Notes: generated by a model from the letters alone, not told the origin. Shown: positions 18,050-29,698, counted from the stretch's first letter. The stretch is DNA of 64,000 nucleotides from Bursaphelenchus xylophilus (GCA_904066235.2 CAJFCV020000003.1:3100001-3164000), one strand, 5' to 3'. Translations and numbers: made by a program.

Positions 18050-19770
18050 CTAGTATTCATACATAGGCAATGTATGAAATCGTTTCTGTAAATTTGGTCC
18101 CTAAAAGCAGCTGGGATAGTCAGCGATCTTTGCCGACGAGAGAGTGCAAGAAGTCGGGGAGCAATTTTTCCTTACCGACGCATAAATAATGCCATGAATG
18201 GCCTTCATTGTAATTAGCCATTCAAAGGTGTTCCGCTGCATGTTCTTGCCCCAGGCATGAAGTAAAAATGTTAGAATGTTCGTAATTATCTGAATCACAG
18301 TAATTTTGGCAGTAATTGTGGCGGCTTTAAGGTTCTCAAAAGTTTCATAGCGAAGAGAAAGTGAGGCGTATGGACGGGCTCTTGTTTTAGACGGAGCTCT
18401 TGATCCAGTTGGCTTGTACTTGTTGTAGACTCGTTGGGAAATGTAGGGCAGAAGGAAGTAAACCTGCAAAATTTTTTTTTATCAAATTAGCCACGATTTC
18501 CCAAAATGGCCAAAGCTTTCAACTCTTCAAAAGCCCAATATAGCACTTACAGCTACGGTAAACGCTATTTCAACCAAACTTTGAACCACTTTTATGTATT
18601 TGATTACATAGGTTTGAAGGATACAGAAGCTGGCAATTCCATAAAGCCACTGAAAATGTCATAAATATTATAATTGTGAATACATTCCCAAATTCTATTA
18701 GTCTTGCCTTTTGATCCATAACAACGGAAATTTAATTGTAAACAACAGTACCTACCTGACAAACGATAATAACAACTGCAATGAATGGAAATCCCCGTCC
18801 AATTTCATCGTAGGAGCCAACCAGAACGGTGGCAATAATGCGTTCAACGACTTGAGCGATGAGATGCGCCAGAAAAACTAGGAGGGCTGAAAAGTCTGTT
18901 AGCGAAAGGAGTAAAGAGTTACCATTTTTTATCGTGCTCCCATTAATTTTCCTAGCAGCTTTAGGGAAGATATTTTTACAGATACCGTCAAAACCGAATA
19001 TTATCAAAGGTGTTTTTTGGGGGAAATCAATTCTCAAAACTTGTCAAAAGGTTGCAACAAACTCCCATGCAACAGAATCTTCTTTGACATACTGTTTGAA
19101 AGGTCTCAAGAGCCTATTTATCCCGAAAACAAAGTCTTCATCATCAAAACCATTGTAAAGCAAATATGTATTGGCTTTGATTACTTGTGACTTCCTGTAC
19201 ATTGACTTGTGCAATTTGTTCACTAGCCCATTTGAAAGGTCGAGGGAGAAATTTTTGGCGTTTGCACAGTCCCATAAAAATACAGGGAGCAGCAGCGCGA
19301 AACAACTCATTGCTTTGCGAACCGACTAGTTAAGATGACATCGACAATGCAGTCTTCTCTCCTGACCCAATTTTGCTTTTTGGCAACAAACTCTAACTCA
19401 AATGTGGAGGTCTCTTCGAACTTCATGAGTATGTATATGTAAAATAACTCACTTGTGTCCAGAGGATACCACATCGGGACGTACTCAGGATAATCAAAGC
19501 CATTCGATATAAAAATTGTTGTGTGAACGACTTCAACGAGCATCGTTACCCAAGCCGGAAAAGATAAATGGTAAAGAAGCCAACGGAGATTTGAGTTCAA
19601 GGCCCTCTGAAAAGCTCATTGCTTGTCTTGAAACAATTATCCCCGCTTACCTTCTGAGCCATTTTCATACAATAAAACGCCATGAAAACGGTAAAGCCGG
19701 CAAAAACTACGTAAATGAGAGCCGATATTCCCAACAAAACCTTCAGCTCATTGCCAACGAAAATTGCCAT
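18050..19770 (-). CDS. Serpentine chemoreceptor (Sre-like 7TM GPCR), 5' end uncertain
   Basis: Six exons join in phase: 19770-19651, 19606-19453, 18886-18756, 18649-18551, 18463-18176, 18100-18050 (stop 18052-18050); about 280 aa from the ATG at 19770. Hydrophobic segments alternate with loops: LLGISALIYVVFAGFTVFMA, WLLYHLSFPAWVTMLV, LLVFLAHLIAQVVERIIATV, FPFIAVVIIVCQ, IQIITNILTFLL. The ERIIAT after TM3 and LSLRYETFENLKA before TM6 recall the nematode Sre receptors (Srab is the alternative). Such receptors sense odorants or other small molecules in chemosensory neurons. Introns are 42-566 bp; the 566-bp one (18887-19452) contains a separate 88-codon open frame. A further 5' exon may lie in 19800-20010 (FYLLVITNLQLCWIQFAA is hydrophobic), but I could not join it in phase. 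Confidence 0.65.
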
Positions 19771-20075
19771 AGAGAAGTAGAGTCGTAGCGGCTCTCAACG
19801 ACAACCTTTAGCGAACTTTCAGACTGTTTAGACCAAAAAATTGAAACGAAATTAAACCGTAGCGCAAATCAAAAAGTACGGACGTACGTGTGGCCGCAAA
19901 TTGAATCCAGCACAGCTGTAAATTAGTGATTACAAGTAAATAAAACAGAGCTTTTGAGAAGCGATAATATGTGGGTTTGAAGAGAAAGAATTTTGAGCAT
20001 GAAATCATATGTAAAGGTTAAAAAGATGTGATAAAAATGCTGACCTAACAATTATCATGCACGAAAACGTATTTA

Positions 20076-20220
20076 CCTGTCTGTCGGGAAAATAATGAGT
20101 ACGCTGGCGCTGCACCGATCGAAGTGAAGAGCCATCTGATTTTGCCGCAACACAATTCATTTTCTCGTCGGCGATGCAATTTGCACGCTGATTGTGCTCA
20201 TTATTTTCCCGACAAATTGA
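20076..20220. mobile_element. MITE, TCAGTCTGTCGGGAAAATAA family (copy 1)
   Basis: 145 bp between TA duplications. Left end CCTGTCTGTCGGGAAAATAA, right end TATTTTCCCGACAAATTGA. GAGTAC/GCTCATT subtype with TTTTGCCGCAACAC in the middle. Confidence 0.85.
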
Positions 20221-21433
20221 TAAACCAGGCCGGAACGGTTCAAAATGGATGTCAAAAATAAGCCCAACCCGATTTTCGTGTGCTTACGATAAGAAAAAAA
20301 ACTCGGTCCAAAATCGTTGCTAAAGACCTGTCATTTTACGAAACGTGTTCTTATTGATGTTGCCCTTAGTTTTCGCTTTTTTTGCGAAGTTGGGGTCAAC
20401 TGTCGGCTTCGGTTTATTTTAAAGTAAGCTAACAAGGGGTAGGGTTCGGACGGGGTATATACCCGGGGTATATTCCCGGGTATATACCCGGGTAATTGGA
20501 AGGATGGAGAGGGTGGAAGGCGAATTAAAATTGGGAAGCCGCTACCTCCGTCGGTCTCTGGGAGCCGAGATACTCGACCAACAAGTTTGATCAAAAGGTC
20601 CCCTTCAGAGTTCTCCCTTCTTGTAAGACTTACAGGTAAAAACCAAACATTTGCCGGGGACTGGACTCGAATTTTTTTCCTTTGTGAATTTTGAAAAATA
20701 AGCCTTCCAAGCCGTCCGCCAAGCCTCAGAAAAGATGCCCAAGCAGCACGTGTGTAACTGAAACAATTGCTGTTGTAAAAAACTTTACACTGAATGTTAC
20801 GGAAAAATTTGTATCTTCGAACACTTGACTTTCCTTATGCTTTGGCTCTTTTGCAAAATGATTTTGAGTTGTGAAACATGTACTATTTTTATGCTCTTAT
20901 TGTTGAACAGCATGAGATAATTGTAATTTTCATTTTTTACCACAGATGTTGTAAAAAAACTACTTCGGTGTTCCACAAAGAATTTTTACAGCCAGATTAA
21001 ACATTTTGTTATGAAAATTCATGCCTTCTACTGTCCTTTTTTCCACTTATATCTAGTTTTACAGCCCTGTCTTCCATAAATTTCCGACCTCAACAACATC
21101 CGTAGCTAAATTTCCATATTTTTCACAGTGAAAACAAAGTAACGGGATTAAAATTCGAATCTGGAATTAGTATTCCATTATAATTTTCCGAAAATTCTTT
21201 GTACTAGTTTGTACATCCGATTAATCAAGTAATTCACAAATGAGCGGATACTTTCGTGGACCGAAATAAGGTCATGTGAATGTTTACTAGACGGTTGTGA
21301 AACCGTCTCGAGGAAAAGATTTCCGATCCGGGAAATTTAAATCGCTTATTTTTATAATCGGCCGCAGAGAATAAGCTGTTTAGATGGGGGGAAAAGGGAC
21401 ACGTGATGCATTAGATTTTTGAACATTGTACAT
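20221..21433. other. Intergenic, no gene seen
   Basis: AT-rich sequence with scattered short open frames of no recognisable character. Contains the CCCGGGTATATA repeat at 20441-20494 and two oligo-T runs. Confidence 0.5.
20441..20494. repeat. Short palindromic repeat of CCCGGGTATATA
   Basis: GGGTATATACCC, GGGGTATATTCCC, GGGTATATACCC and a final GGGTAA occur back to back. Each unit is its own inverse, so the block could form a hairpin or cruciform. Confidence 0.8.
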
Positions 21434-21582
21434 CATTTTGTCGGGAAATCAATGTGGATTGTCGATGCAAAAAAATTTGTCTCGAAGCAGTGGCGCTCTG
21501 AATGCGCAGCCGTAGCCATTGTGATGAGATAATGAACTATCCTAAAGTATGGCGAATCTACATTATTTTCCCGACAGACTGA
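21434..21582. mobile_element. MITE, TCAGTCTGTCGGG family (copy 2)
   Basis: Left end CATTTTGTCGGGAAATCAATG, degenerate; right end CATTATTTTCCCGACAGACT then GA and TA. GTGGATT-type interior. Confidence 0.8.
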
Positions 21583-21739
21583 TAGTAAACAATGTTTTTG
21601 ATGAAACTTTGCGCAACTTACCGAGAAAAATCTAAAAAGATGTGGCTGTGGGGCTCATCAAGGACTTCAAGGCAGCACAAAAACATTTTTTTGCTGAAAT
21701 TTTACTATTTATAAGAGTCCAACAAGCAGTCTGGGAATA

Positions 21740-21871
21740 TCAGTCTGCCGGGAAAATAATGTGGATAATTCATTTTTGCGACGGCTAACGCGATTGGACA
21801 TTTGGTGCGCGGCGGCGACAAAGCGAGCAACTTTGCTATGACAAATCCACATTATTTTTTTTCAGACTGTG
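21740..21871. mobile_element. MITE, TCAGTCTGTCGGG family (copy 3)
   Basis: Preceded by TA. Left end TCAGTCTGCCGGGAAAATAA; right end CACATTATTTTTTTTCAGAC. GTGGAT subtype, shortened interior. Confidence 0.75.
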
Positions 21872-23024
21872 TGATTTTGTTTATATAAAACATGTTTTTA
21901 AAGGTTTGAAAAGTTATTATTACCACTGGAAGGTCACGTTCAAAGAAGGGCAGCATCTCCCCTGGATAATCAAAATTTTGTAGCTTACAGTTATTTATGC
22001 TTTATGTAGATCACCTTGAATTACTCTCAAGTTTTCAGTATGTCGCCCAAGTCCTTCTATTATTCATGAGAGATCGCAAGGTCGGCAATATTTATTGTAC
22101 AACACGTGATTTACATTTTATATGTGCAGACATCCCGTGCACAGACCCGGAGGGTATCAAGTTCCTGCTCATAAGGCTGTCTAAACACTTGAAAAAGGTT
22201 AAGCAAACATTTAAACTTTTTTACGGACCAAATTTTTCTACTGTATCAAACTTTTACGTTTGATTTTCGTTTTTTTTTATTTCCGAATTTAACTTTTACT
22301 CCCGGGTCCAATTCCGCATTTATTTTTGCTTTGTTTTTCTCTCCTTTCTCACTAATAAATGTCAGATTCCATTAAAATTTACTCTCATTACTTTTTTCCA
22401 TATGCCATGTCAGACCAATTCCTTTATTTATTTTTGGATTTTCATCAATTTAAACTACCGTAATTCGGTTTTTGTCTGACTTTTTGGACCCAAATTTGCT
22501 TCAATTTTTGTTGAACCATCATTATAAAATGTGGAATTTATATTCAAGGAAAGGTTTTGGAAGTAATTCGGGGTCATTTTGAGACACACGTATGCAATCT
22601 TTAGCATGTTGCATTTCTGATAATAATGCATGGATAATGAGCGAAACGTCGTAAAGATAGATATCTAAATTTAGAGAGCTGTGTTGGGAACAATTTTTGG
22701 AATTGAATTGGTTGAGGGGTACTGTAACGGAGGAAATGATTATTCAGTTGCAAGATAAGTACCTAAAGAGTTGCGCTTTGAATCTCTAACCAATTTAGAT
22801 CACGGTTTTCACCGGGAGCAAAGATGTTTAGGGTAAATGAAGAGAGTAGTCTGAAAATTTTTTTTCGTGAATGATCTAAAAGTCCAATAAAATCTTCATG
22901 GCCAACTCTCTACAAATTTTGCGAAAAAATATGTTTTTTTTGTGGAGATTTTGAATTGGAAATGCAGAATGTAAATTTCAAGCTTTGAATTTTTGCCAAC
23001 TCCCAATTTTAAATTTCTGTTGTG
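21872..23024. other. Intergenic, no gene seen
   Basis: AT-rich. An 88-codon open frame at 21997-22263 has no signal peptide, family motif or splice context and is not called. Confidence 0.5.
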
Positions 23025-23149
23025 TCAGTCAAACGTCGTTGCGCCACCACTGAAGGAACAATCCGATTTTGTTGCGAGACTATTCATTTCCTCGGCGACG
23101 AGAAGATTTCCGGCGCGGCAGAGTGCTCATTATTTTCCAGACAAACTGA
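23025..23149. mobile_element. MITE, TCAGTCTGTCGGG family (copy 4, left end deleted)
   Basis: Right end GCTCATTATTTTCCAGACAA then ACTGA and TA. The left end keeps TCAGTC but lacks about 15 bases of the terminal repeat. Interior carries ATCCGATTTTGTTGCGA and CTCGGCGACGAGA. Confidence 0.65.
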
Positions 23150-23209
23150 TAACAAATGTTTTTTGATCCCTTGCGATTCGTTATGCATATTTTTGCTCTC
23201 TTTTACATA

Positions 23210-23362
23210 CCAGTCCGCTGGAAAAATAGTGAGCACTCTGCTGCATCGAATATCGAATTGCCGCCGAGAAAATGAATTGTGTCCGGCAAAATCATTTTTT
23301 TTTCACTCCAGCGATACGAACGGAGCAGCGACATTGTCCTCATTGTTTTCCCGACAGACGGA
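23210..23362. mobile_element. MITE, TCAGTCTGTCGGG family (copy 5)
   Basis: TA-flanked. Left end CCAGTCCGCTGGAAAAATAG, right end TTGTTTTCCCGACAGACGGA. GAGCACTCTG subtype. Confidence 0.8.
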
Positions 23363-24440
23363 TAAAAAAATCGCATCTTTTTCTATGGCCAAATTTCACA
23401 AACATTTTGCACCCAAATTTGGCAAGCTTCTTGCCGATTTTAACTAGTTTTTCCGTGTTCAACTGTATTCAGACAATATATACTTTGTCCTCAAATTCGT
23501 ATCTGTAGTCTCCCCTTCCTTGCCCAATTATGAAGCCAATTTTCAAGGCTCATTTTCCTCTAATCCCTGGTACACCCTCGCCGGTAAATACTCCTGTTCC
23601 ACCCCCAATTTGTTTACAGTTCATGTTTGGGTTAATCTTGTGGGCCTATTTTCGGGTCGGTTCCTTTCCGTGTTCCTCCGCTCCAATTTTTAATTCGGTT
23701 TCCAAATTTGGCTATTGCTGGTTTCGAGCAGCGTTTTCTTCATGGGAACTCATCCAAAACGAGTCCGAAATAGGAAGTATGTCATCAAGGCGTCATAAAA
23801 ACATTTTTTGAATAGAAATTGATGGTGTAAACATTCTGAAACAGAAGCTGCAAAAGTTTTGAAAAGAGAGAAATTGCGTAAATTCGCTATGCATTTTTTA
23901 AAACTCATCTTTATTCTAGTTTTATTACACACATTGGAATTTTTGATTGTTGTTCATGAAGTTCAAAATTTACTTTTGCTTTGAGGGCACTTGCGTCCAA
24001 TAGATCTTTGGTTTCCTTCACGAAAAGTCGAAGGAAACTTTAACCAAATTAAAGGCTTAAAGACTAATGAAGATTGCGTTTTTTATTTATTCAAAGATCG
24101 GCCGCTATGTATACGAAAACAGCAGTTCTATGTTTTCAAAACAATTTACGTACTCTGAAGATGATTAAACTCTGTGAAAGCCCATTGTTCGTCTGAGTCT
24201 GAGACTTACCATATAGCGTACTTGTTCTCAAAAAATATTATTATTATACATAGGCGGCTTTCTGAAAAGTTTGCTTTGTCAGATTAGATGCTGTGAACAC
24301 TCCATATAGCGAACTTTTGCACATCAGTTGCCTATTCCAAAGAACGTATGGAAATTGTTGCCTGACTGTGTACAATGCTTCTACAAGCACACCGGTTGAA
24401 ATAACTCCGCAATAGGCATTCAAAAAAGTGGCGAGCCATA
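23363..24440. other. Intergenic, no gene seen
   Basis: AT-rich sequence. The open frame at 23530-23811 has no recognisable domain, start context or splice neighbours. Confidence 0.5.
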
Positions 24441-24580
24441 TCAGCCTGTCGAGAAAATAATGTGGATTCGCCGCACAAAATGTCTCGCCTTGTCGCAGAC
24501 ATTATTGAAATCCAAAATCTCCAGCCACAATTCTTTATTGATGGTCGATTCCAAGGCGCCACAACTCCACTTTAGTTCCA
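24441..24580. mobile_element. MITE, TCAGCCTGTCGAG variant (copy 6, right end lost)
   Basis: Left end TCAGCCTGTCGAGAAAATAA after TA. Interior of the GTGGATT subtype (AAAATGTCTCGCCTTGTCGC, GATTCCAAGGCGCCAC), as in copy 16. The terminal right repeat is missing where copy 7 begins. Confidence 0.7.
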
Positions 24581-24588
24581 TCTTTATA

Positions 24589-24744
24589 TCAGTTTGTCGG
24601 AAAAATAATGAGCACAATTTTGCTGCGCCTATCGCGTCGCTGATTTGAAAAGCAATTTGATTTTGCCGCGTTATATAATTAACTTTCTTGGCGGCGATGC
24701 GATTTGGACGCGACATTGAGCTCATTATTTCCCCGACAGACTGA
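24589..24744. mobile_element. MITE, TCAGTCTGTCGGG family (copy 7)
   Basis: TA on both sides. TCAGTTTGTCGGAAAAATAA at left, ATTATTTCCCCGACAGACTG at right. GAGCAC subtype with GCGTCGCTGAT and GCGGCGATGCGATT. Abuts copy 6. Confidence 0.88.
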
Positions 24745-26591
24745 TACTAGGGTCTCTAGGCTTGACTGTTTAACACTTCGATTAACCCTGCAAAGCGTGA
24801 ACTGGGATTTTCAAGAGTTGATGCTTTTGCTTGGCAGCGAATTCCTTTGCAATTTCAACAAATCTTAGCCGAAAAATTTCCAATAATACCAGCAATTGTT
24901 CCTTTTATCATTTGCTATATTCGCCACTTGATTACTGCCCTCAGTTAATCCCAATTTAGTTGTTTTTAATTTCTTCAGCACTTCTCTTTTTTTTCATTTC
25001 GTTTTATTTTATTGTTCTCCACGTGAACGGACTCTGACATCATTATTGCGTTTATTTTGATTTTTAATCCGCCGGATGTCCCTGGAATTTCATTGAGAAC
25101 AAATGTCAATCAACTCGAGTAATTTTACCGACACTGCTCCTGGAATGAGTTGCAGGGAGTTTGCGGGGGGCGGAAATTCTTGCAGGAAGCTTACGTAGAT
25201 TTATAATAGCCGGTTATACGCCGAAATTATCGGTGAAATATGAAAACGAATATGTAGTTGTGGGAAACTGCTAATTATAATATTACTTTCTTGCAAAATA
25301 CTTTGCAATTAGTCAAGTCGACATTTAAGATCGTAATTTTTAGTTTTAATCCAAAATTTTTACAAATTTTGAAAAATATGACAATTTCATTGTGTAGTAG
25401 ACTTGAATCCACGTCAATGCAAAAGAATTCCCAGTAATTTCGGTTGTTTATTACAATGACTATACCTACGTAAAAATTATTGGTTTTAAGCGGTATTTTC
25501 AACATTGTACTGGCATTTACAAAAAAGCTACTCGGAAAATGAGATTTTACTTTAAAAAACACATTTTTTTATTACACCGTTGAGTCACTTTGTAAAAATG
25601 AGAAGATTGGTAATGCCATTCTTACGTTTTGCATAAGGTGTGCATAATCATCTTTTGATAACGCTATATTGGCGTTTTTGTGGGAGTACGGTAAAAAACT
25701 TGTTGGAAAATATAAACACCAATAGATGCAATAGAAGTAGTTGACAAAAAAGATTATTTTGCAAGATATAGCATGCTTGTGGTCACTTATTAAAGTTATA
25801 TATTTGACGTTATATATGGCTGCCAATTCCTGAAAAATGTTCCACCACCATCACAGCCTCCTTCAAGAATCAAGGGAAGCCAGAAACCATGAAAAAACCG
25901 TGCAGTCTGTCAGTAATTCTTTGCTAATATAATATTTAGATTCACCATTTGTTGAGGCTTCAACGGAGAACTTATTTTTTCACCATGAAGCATCCAAGCA
26001 ATGTTGCCTTACCAACAAACTTTTGATTAAAATATCCCGTCCGTTTCTGTAAAAGGCCAGCGAAATCTGGTGTAATTTTAATTATCTCTACAACGCTTCG
26101 TCAAGAAATGCTCCTTGCACTACCACTGTATAAATCTTATCATGAGTTTTGACTCATTTAATCCTGTCTTTTGCAGACTTCAATTTTGCGGATTTTGCCG
26201 AACCTTGGCTTCCTTGAGCGTCACAATTCAAATCAGATTAAAGATCATAAAAAAGCCTTACGCAGACTCATTAAATTACCATATTTTAGACCTAAATTCT
26301 GCTCTTCGTGCCTTTCCCGCTTCGCATCCCCGTGTATAAAAACCGCTTTTTTGAAGCGCCTACGCCTTCTGCAAGGACGTGTGCTAATAGCCGGAGGCGT
26401 TTTTAATCTTCAAGAAAATTACGGGCCCGGTTTATTTTTAGCAAAGAGATTACTGTAATAAGAAGGAGGTTTTATGTAGTCATTTCTTGGACGTGCACTT
26501 TTATTTGCAAAGTTGGGAGGAGAAGTTTATTGTTGCTAGAGTTATTTGCGGTAGAATGAAATTGATTTTCACTTTTGGTGTGATGAAATTT
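24745..26591. other. Intergenic, no gene seen
   Basis: AT-rich. Frames such as 26115-26458 on the plus strand and 25275-25562 on the minus strand have no recognisable features. Confidence 0.5.
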
Positions 26592-26617
26592 TGCTCATTA
26601 TTTTCCCGACAGACTGA
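26592..26617. mobile_element. Solo right end of the TCAGTCTGTCGGG MITE (copy 8)
   Basis: TGCTCATTATTTTCCCGACA then GACTGA; the rest of the element is absent. Confidence 0.7.
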
Positions 26618-26711
26618 TGAAAATTGAAAAATTGGAAGTTGACGTGCATAGAGATGCACGGGAATTGTGCAACTGGCGATCAGTGCATCTTGAAAAAAAA
26701 ATTTGTTAGAA

Positions 26712-27161
26712 TTGGGGAACTTCTCCAAGCGCGACTTTGAAATTTTCTTTAAATTTTGCACACACGTCGGTTATGGACTAGATATCGATTCCTGAAAGTC
26801 TTAGCTCGCGCTTAGCGGGCGCCGCCGAGATATCGAACGATTTTTGCCGCCGAGAGAGCACGCTAAACGTGGAGAGCGGTCTGAAAGAAGAACGCTTTCT
26901 GGCCATAACTTTGGCAGTTTCGTGCGGAAAAATTTGATTTTTTGTAGGCACATTATCCTTTAAAGGTAGAAATAGGTATGAAACTTTTGGTGCCAAAATT
27001 CGGCAAAAAGTCTTAAATTTTAGCCGACTTTAGATCTAAAAATACCGGTTGTTTCTGCAAAACGCGAGCTAGGATTCTCGTATATATCTCAGAAAAAATT
27101 ACTCTAAATTTGTGCCAAGTTTCATCAAAATCTGAGCGTCGCATTTGGAGTACTTCTCCTG
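26712..27161. mobile_element. 450-bp element with subterminal GAAGTACTCCAAGCGCGAC repeats (copy A)
   Basis: Direct repeat of 29221-29669 at roughly 90% by eye, equal in length. Both ends carry inverted (C)AAGCGCGAC...ATTTT. The interior shares GGGCGCCGCCGAGATATCGA, GGCCATAACTTTGGCAGTTT and CATTATCCTTT. No coding frame. Confidence 0.75.
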
Positions 27162-27169
27162 TGAACAAA

Positions 27170-27380
27170 ATTTGAAATGTTTTTGCGAAACTGAATATGG
27201 CAAGGCGGGATCTCAAGGCAATTTCACAAACCAAAAAAATCTTTTTCCCAGCGCCGGAGCAAAAACATTTCAAATTTTGTTCAATTTCTTCAAAAAATAC
27301 TTTTTTCAAGGTGCACTGTTCGTCTAGATGCATGGCTCATTAAGTGCACTATTCGTTAGGTGCACTATTCGGACCGAATC
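27170..27380 (-). repeat. Dispersed GTGCACC repeat, second copy, with hairpin
   Basis: On the minus strand GATTCGGTCCGAATAGTGCA, AACAGTGCACCTTGAAAAAA and TTGAACAAAATTTGAAA follow the same order as 397-600. A 20-base perfect inverted pair (GAACAAAATTTGAAATGTTT at about 27172 and its inverse ending at about 27282) surrounds the middle. Confidence 0.7.
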
Positions 27381-27785
27381 CATAGAGATCAAAAGGTTCT
27401 CCGGGCCTTCGTCTCTCTTCGCTCCAGTTCTTGCAGAGCATTTTCATAATCTTGTGAGGGCGTTATGGCTATCTTTAACATATATTTCAAATCCTCCTCC
27501 GTTTCCAAGTCATTCAGGAAGTCAATGATGATATGTTTTCATAATATTTTACAAAATTTCTGTGTCAAATTGCGTCAAACTCGGAATGTTGTTTATTTTC
27601 CAATCCAAATATTGTCTTGACTGCGCTCACGTCATGCAAAATTACTCTGTAATTTTATCACGATGACCTCAGTTTGTAATTTAGTTTTGTTTTTGTTTTT
27701 TTTCCAAATTACATGGAAGTAAATTGTTTTTGTGTGGTCGAGGATTTGGAATGCAATGATTCAAAAAAAGCAAAACGTTTTTCAT

Positions 27786-27835
27786 GCACGTCAATACAGT
27801 GAGATTTCCGAGCAGTTTCGAAGCTTCGTCATTGT
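27786..27835. mobile_element. Fragment of the CACGTCAA MITE family
   Basis: CACGTCAATACAGTGAGATT followed by TTTCGAAGCTTCGT matches the left end of the element at 29699. No right end found. Confidence 0.4.
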
Positions 27836-28103
27836 AATTTTTGAAGTGCATTGGTCCAAAATCAATGTTATTGTAATGTGGACCCTATGGTGACGACAAG
27901 AAAATGAGAATTATCGTTCAAAACATATATTTCAAGAAGGTTTTTACGTCTTGATTTTAAAAGAATAGACGTAGTAAACTGTTTTCATCAAGTCAGTAAA
28001 TTTGTCACAAATCCGTCATCATGACGTGTTTTTCAACAGTATTTTACAGAGTGGCTCAAGATGGCTGACTGTATTACTTTTTAAGAGCTTAAAAATTGGT
28101 ACA

Positions 28104-28195
28104 TCAGACTGTCGGGAAAATATTAGTGGCGGGTCGCCGAAGAATGTTCCACCTCGTCAAAAAAGGGTTCAGTGGTATTTTCCCGACAGACTGCT
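28104..28195. mobile_element. MITE, TCAGACTGTCGGG variant (copy 9, short)
   Basis: TCAGACTGTCGGGAAAATAT at left and GTATTTTCCCGACAGACTG at right, 92 bp; an internally deleted derivative. Confidence 0.75.
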
Positions 28196-28982
28196 GGTAA
28201 AAATTTCCCTTCGCCGCGGAGATTTTTATTAATTATAAAGGAGATTTTATTAATATTCATTTATCTTTTTTGGTGGACAAACCTATTTCCAAAAAATCAA
28301 AAAATTTTAAACAATCTTTTCTAGCAGAGAACAAGGCTTTGTCCCAGCTAGCCAATAGAAAAGAAGCCAAAGTTTTTCCCTCAAAATTCTATCTGTGACG
28401 AAACGCCACATTGATCTAATCTTGATCAAAAATACCGTAAACTCCGCTGGATTGACATGGCGTGTTCGCCATTGAAAAGTGATGCGATAATAAGAAAGTT
28501 ATTTTAAGAATTTCAAGCTTGTCCAAACTATTTTGTAAACCTTGTTATGCAATGAGCAATTAGCAGTTTTGTTTGTTGAAAGGAATGTTGATGATATTAT
28601 TTGTGAAATATGTATATAATAGCCTTGGAATGCAAGAAATTTTGTGACTAAGCTTACGGAAATTTCCGTCTTCGAAACATATGATCTTTTGTCGGAGGCA
28701 CCAGACGGTCTTTCCTTTCTTTGATGGGTTAAAAAATAATCGGATCATAAGTAAACGAGTGGAAAAGTGGTTTTCGGCGTCTGTACTGGTATGAGTGCAG
28801 GAAGCATATTATAAAACGGTTTAGATGTACTTTAACCTAATTGAAACACATTTAAACGTAGCTTTTGGGTTATGTTACAATTTTCTCTTTCCCTGAAAGA
28901 ATCTAATAATATTTGTTGGTTGATTTCATAATCCACGTGAAAGAAAGTTCATGTTTGACCGGTAAAAATTGAAATAAAGCAT
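28196..28982. other. Intergenic, no gene seen
   Basis: AT-rich. One short minus-strand frame (28560-28748) without features. Confidence 0.5.
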
Positions 28983-29126
28983 TTAGTTTGTCGGGAAAAT
29001 AGTGTGCGCTCTGTCGCAGCGAAAATCGCATCGCAGCCGAGAAAATGTATTGTGTTGCAACAAAGTCAAGATACTTTTCACTTGAGCGACGCAGTGACAT
29101 TTTGCTCATTTTTTCCGACAGGCTGA
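28983..29126. mobile_element. MITE, TCAGTCTGTCGGG family (copy 10)
   Basis: TTTAGTTTGTCGGGAAAATA at left, TCATTTTTTCCGACAGGCTGA then TA at right. GCGCTCTGTCGC subtype. Confidence 0.8.
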
Positions 29127-29220
29127 TATTTATTTATTTGATTTCTCCAATAAATTATTGGACGAAAAGCCATTTCGGTGAGGGCAGATATAGGAATAAA
29201 GAATGCCACTGATCACTTCA

Positions 29221-29669
29221 CAGGGGAAGTACTCCAAGCGCGACGCTCAGATTTTCATTAAATTTTGCACACACGTCGGGTATGGACTAAATATAAATTT
29301 CTGAAAGTTTTAGCTCGTGCTTTGCGGGCGCCGCCGAGATATCGAACGATTTTTGCCGCCAAGAGAGCACGCTAAACGTGGAGAGCGGTCAGAGAGAAAA
29401 ACGCTTTTTGGCCATAACTTTGGCAGTTTCGTGCGGAAAATTTTGATTTTTTGTAGAAACATTATCCTTTACGGTTGAAATAGGCATGAAACTTTTTGTG
29501 CCGAAATTCGGCAAAAAGTCCTAAATTTTCGCCGACTTTCGATCTAAAAATCTCGGTTGTTTCTGCAAAGCGCGAGCTAAGATTCTCGCATATATCTTAG
29601 AAAAAATTATTCTAAATGTGTGCCAAGTTTCATAAAAATCTGAGCGTCGCACTTAGAGTACTTCCCCTG
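29221..29669. mobile_element. 449-bp element with CAGGGGAAGT inverted ends (copy B)
   Basis: Ends CAGGGGAAGTACTCCAAGC and ACTTAGAGTACTTCCCCTG are inverse of each other, continuing with GACGCTCAGATTTT for about 45 bp. Partner of copy A at 26712. Flanking triplets are TCA and TTA, so a TNA duplication is possible but not exact. A third right-end fragment lies near 47541-47589. Confidence 0.78.
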
Positions 29670-29698
29670 TTAGTTGATTTTTCCGATAAATCATGGGC

